Shown piece by piece: positions 6,754 to 7,614 of a stretch of 7,614 nt of DNA. The notes below the pieces were generated by a model. It was not told where the DNA came from and searched no databases. It was given only the letters and a program-made list of their open reading frames with translations. Each line of letters opens with the position of its first letter. Position 1 is the first letter of the stretch. Made by a program: the position numbers and the translations under genes. Origin of the DNA: an uncultured Rhodospirillales bacterium. GTDB taxonomy: Bacteria > Pseudomonadota > Alphaproteobacteria > Acetobacterales > Acetobacteraceae. Where the stretch lies: contig CAIYPH010000478.1 in NCBI GenBank assembly GCA_903928045.1, positions 1 through 7,614 on the forward strand. The letters run 5' to 3'.

Positions 6754-6782
6754 GTCGCCGGGCGTGATGTGCTTCCGACGTT
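6751..6782. repeat. 7-bp inverted repeat in the leader of the small ORF
   Basis: AACGTCG (6751-6757) and CGACGTT (6776-6782) are perfect inverted copies separated by 18 nt. The left arm overlaps the second half of the CtrA-like site; the right arm abuts the GAGAAGG ribosome binding site. It could be an operator with two half-sites about 25 bp centre to centre, or an RNA stem next to the binding site. Chance is possible for arms of this length. Confidence 0.35.
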
Positions 6783-6798
6783 GAGAAGGATGCCGGAC

Positions 6799-6936
6799 AT
6801 GGTGCGCACGACCTACCCGATGCTTGTGATTCTGGCCATCGCCCTGGCCGCGGCGCTCACCGGCATGACCGCGATGAACAGCGCGCAGCCGATGCTCCTC
6901 AGCCACGGCCCCCACGCGATCGCGCAGAGCGCCTGA
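6799..6936 (+). CDS. Hypothetical 45-residue membrane or exported peptide
   Basis: I do not recognise a family. The ORF encodes 45 residues: a short start MVRTTYP, an uninterrupted hydrophobic run (about 8-23, MLVILAIALAAALTGM), then a polar His/Gln/Ser tail. This suits a single membrane anchor or an uncleaved or cleaved signal peptide; no lipobox Cys is present. Six of the 45 residues are Met. GAGAAGG (6783-6789) lies 9 nt before ATG 6799, good spacing; ATG 6790 (48 aa) is in frame but directly touches that site, so 6799 is preferred. It has its own putative regulatory leader (CtrA-like box, inverted repeat), so it may be transcribed apart from the NUDIX gene. Its TGA and the purK stop share one TGATCA. 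Coding status rests on the binding site and composition only. Confidence 0.5.
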   Translation: MVRTTYPMLVILAIALAAALTGMTAMNSAQPMLLSHGPHAIAQSA

Positions 6937-7614
6937 TCAGTCGGCGGCCAGCGGCCCCAGCGCTGCGGCGATTCCGAACGGACCTGGTAGCGAAGCGCGC
7001 GGGAACAACCGCGTCACATGCCCCATTTTGCGACCGGGCCGTGCTTCCGTCTTGCCGTAGTGATGCGGGATAAGCCCCTCGGTTTGCAGGATTGCTGGCC
7101 AAAGGTCGATCTCGTCTGGCCCCACCAGATTCTTCATCACCGCATCTGAATGGCGCCGCGCCTCGGGCAGCGGCAGGCCGGCGACGGCGCGGATATGCAT
7201 CTCGAACTGGCTGGCGGGGCAGGCGTCGATCGTCCAGTGGCCGGAGTTGTGGGGGCGCGGGGCGATCTCGTTGACGACCACCTGATTGTCCGCGGTGACG
7301 AACATCTCGACGGCCAGCAGCCCGATCAAATCGAGCCCTTCGGCAATCCTGCGGGCGATGGCGGTCGCTGTGACGGCGGTTTCCGGGGCGATCTGGGCCG
7401 GGGCGAGGGTGAGGTCGAGGATATGGTGGCGGTGGCGGTTCTCGACCGGGTCGAAACTGGTCATCGCGCCCTGCGGATTGCGTGCGACGATGACGCTGAT
7501 TTCGCAGGCGAAGTCAACGAAACCTTCTAAAATCAGAGGTTTGGGCGCGAGGTCTGCGATGGCGCTGTAATCGGCTGGCGCGCGCAGCAACGCCTGTCCC
7601 TTGCCGTCATAGCC
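6937..7614 (-). CDS. purK: N5-carboxyaminoimidazole ribonucleotide synthase (ATP-grasp), 5'-truncated by window edge
   Basis: PurK uses ATP and bicarbonate to convert AIR to N5-CAIR in de novo purine synthesis; PurE then rearranges the product. The frame runs from the right edge (7614) to the TGA at 6939-6937, giving the C-terminal 225 residues of a protein usually about 350-390 long. Visible family marks: GYDGKGQ at the very edge, the ATP-grasp strand ILEGFVDFACEISVIVARN, FDPVENRHRHHILDLTLAPA, and the metal/ATP site VVVNEIAPRPHNSGHWTIDA. MKNLVGP and the closing HHYGKTEARPGRKMGHVT follow. The TTG at 7590 is internal. purE would be expected upstream, outside the window. It converges on the small ORF with no base between the two stop codons and no terminator seen. 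Confidence 0.96.
   Translation of the reverse strand, partial: GYDGKGQALLRAPADYSAIADLAPKPLILEGFVDFACEISVIVARNPQGAMTSFDPVENRHRHHILDLTLAPAQIAPETAVTATAIARRIAEGLDLIGLLAVEMFVTADNQVVVNEIAPRPHNSGHWTIDACPASQFEMHIRAVAGLPLPEARRHSDAVMKNLVGPDEIDLWPAILQTEGLIPHHYGKTEARPGRKMGHVTRLFPRASLPGPFGIAAALGPLAAD

Noticed and set aside
7150..7530. Plus-strand ORF of 126 codons opposite purK
   Set aside because: purK on the minus strand has clear conserved motifs; this is its Gly/Asp-rich complement.

Overview
The window is a GC-rich piece of an alphaproteobacterial chromosome carrying a conserved housekeeping cluster. Plus-strand order: folK (5' end cut by the window edge), rpoZ, rel (rsh/spoT type), acpS, lepB, rnc, era, a NUDIX hydrolase gene, and a small membrane-peptide ORF. 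A minus-strand purK follows, with its 5' end beyond the right edge. The order rpoZ-rel-acpS-lepB-rnc-era is typical of Alphaproteobacteria. The long acidic C-terminal tail on omega and a CtrA-box-like sequence near 6738 agree with this. A palindrome rich in T and A runs after acpS resembles elements I recall as frequent in Acetobacteraceae (Acidiphilium/Roseomonas type). That makes Acetobacteraceae a reasonable but unproven guess for the family.

Layout. 1-461 is the end of folK (folate synthesis). 462-556 is a spacer with a short hairpin and a weak promoter candidate. 557-3623 is a tight block, rpoZ-rel-acpS, with gaps of 9 and 4 nt; it links the omega subunit, the (p)ppGpp synthetase/hydrolase and the activator of acyl carrier protein. 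3624-3755 is the only sizeable break in the cluster; it holds an 18-bp imperfect palindrome and a TTGACA promoter candidate. 3756-6728 is a second tight block, lepB-rnc-era-NUDIX. Its gap is 8 nt after lepB, followed by two ATGA overlaps, so translation is probably coupled. 6729-6798 holds a CtrA-like site, a 7-bp inverted repeat and a clear ribosome binding site ahead of a 45-residue peptide gene at 6799-6936. That ORF meets the convergent purK inside one TGATCA palindrome, which supplies both stop codons.

Biologically the window covers growth control and central housekeeping: folate and purine synthesis, the stringent response, ACP maturation, signal-peptide processing, dsRNA processing and ribosome assembly. 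I see no mobile element, CRISPR array, tRNA, rRNA or defence system. The least explained parts are the palindrome after acpS, a perfect four-run G-quadruplex motif inside rel, the NUDIX gene where many relatives have recO, and the small peptide ORF with its putative CtrA-controlled leader.
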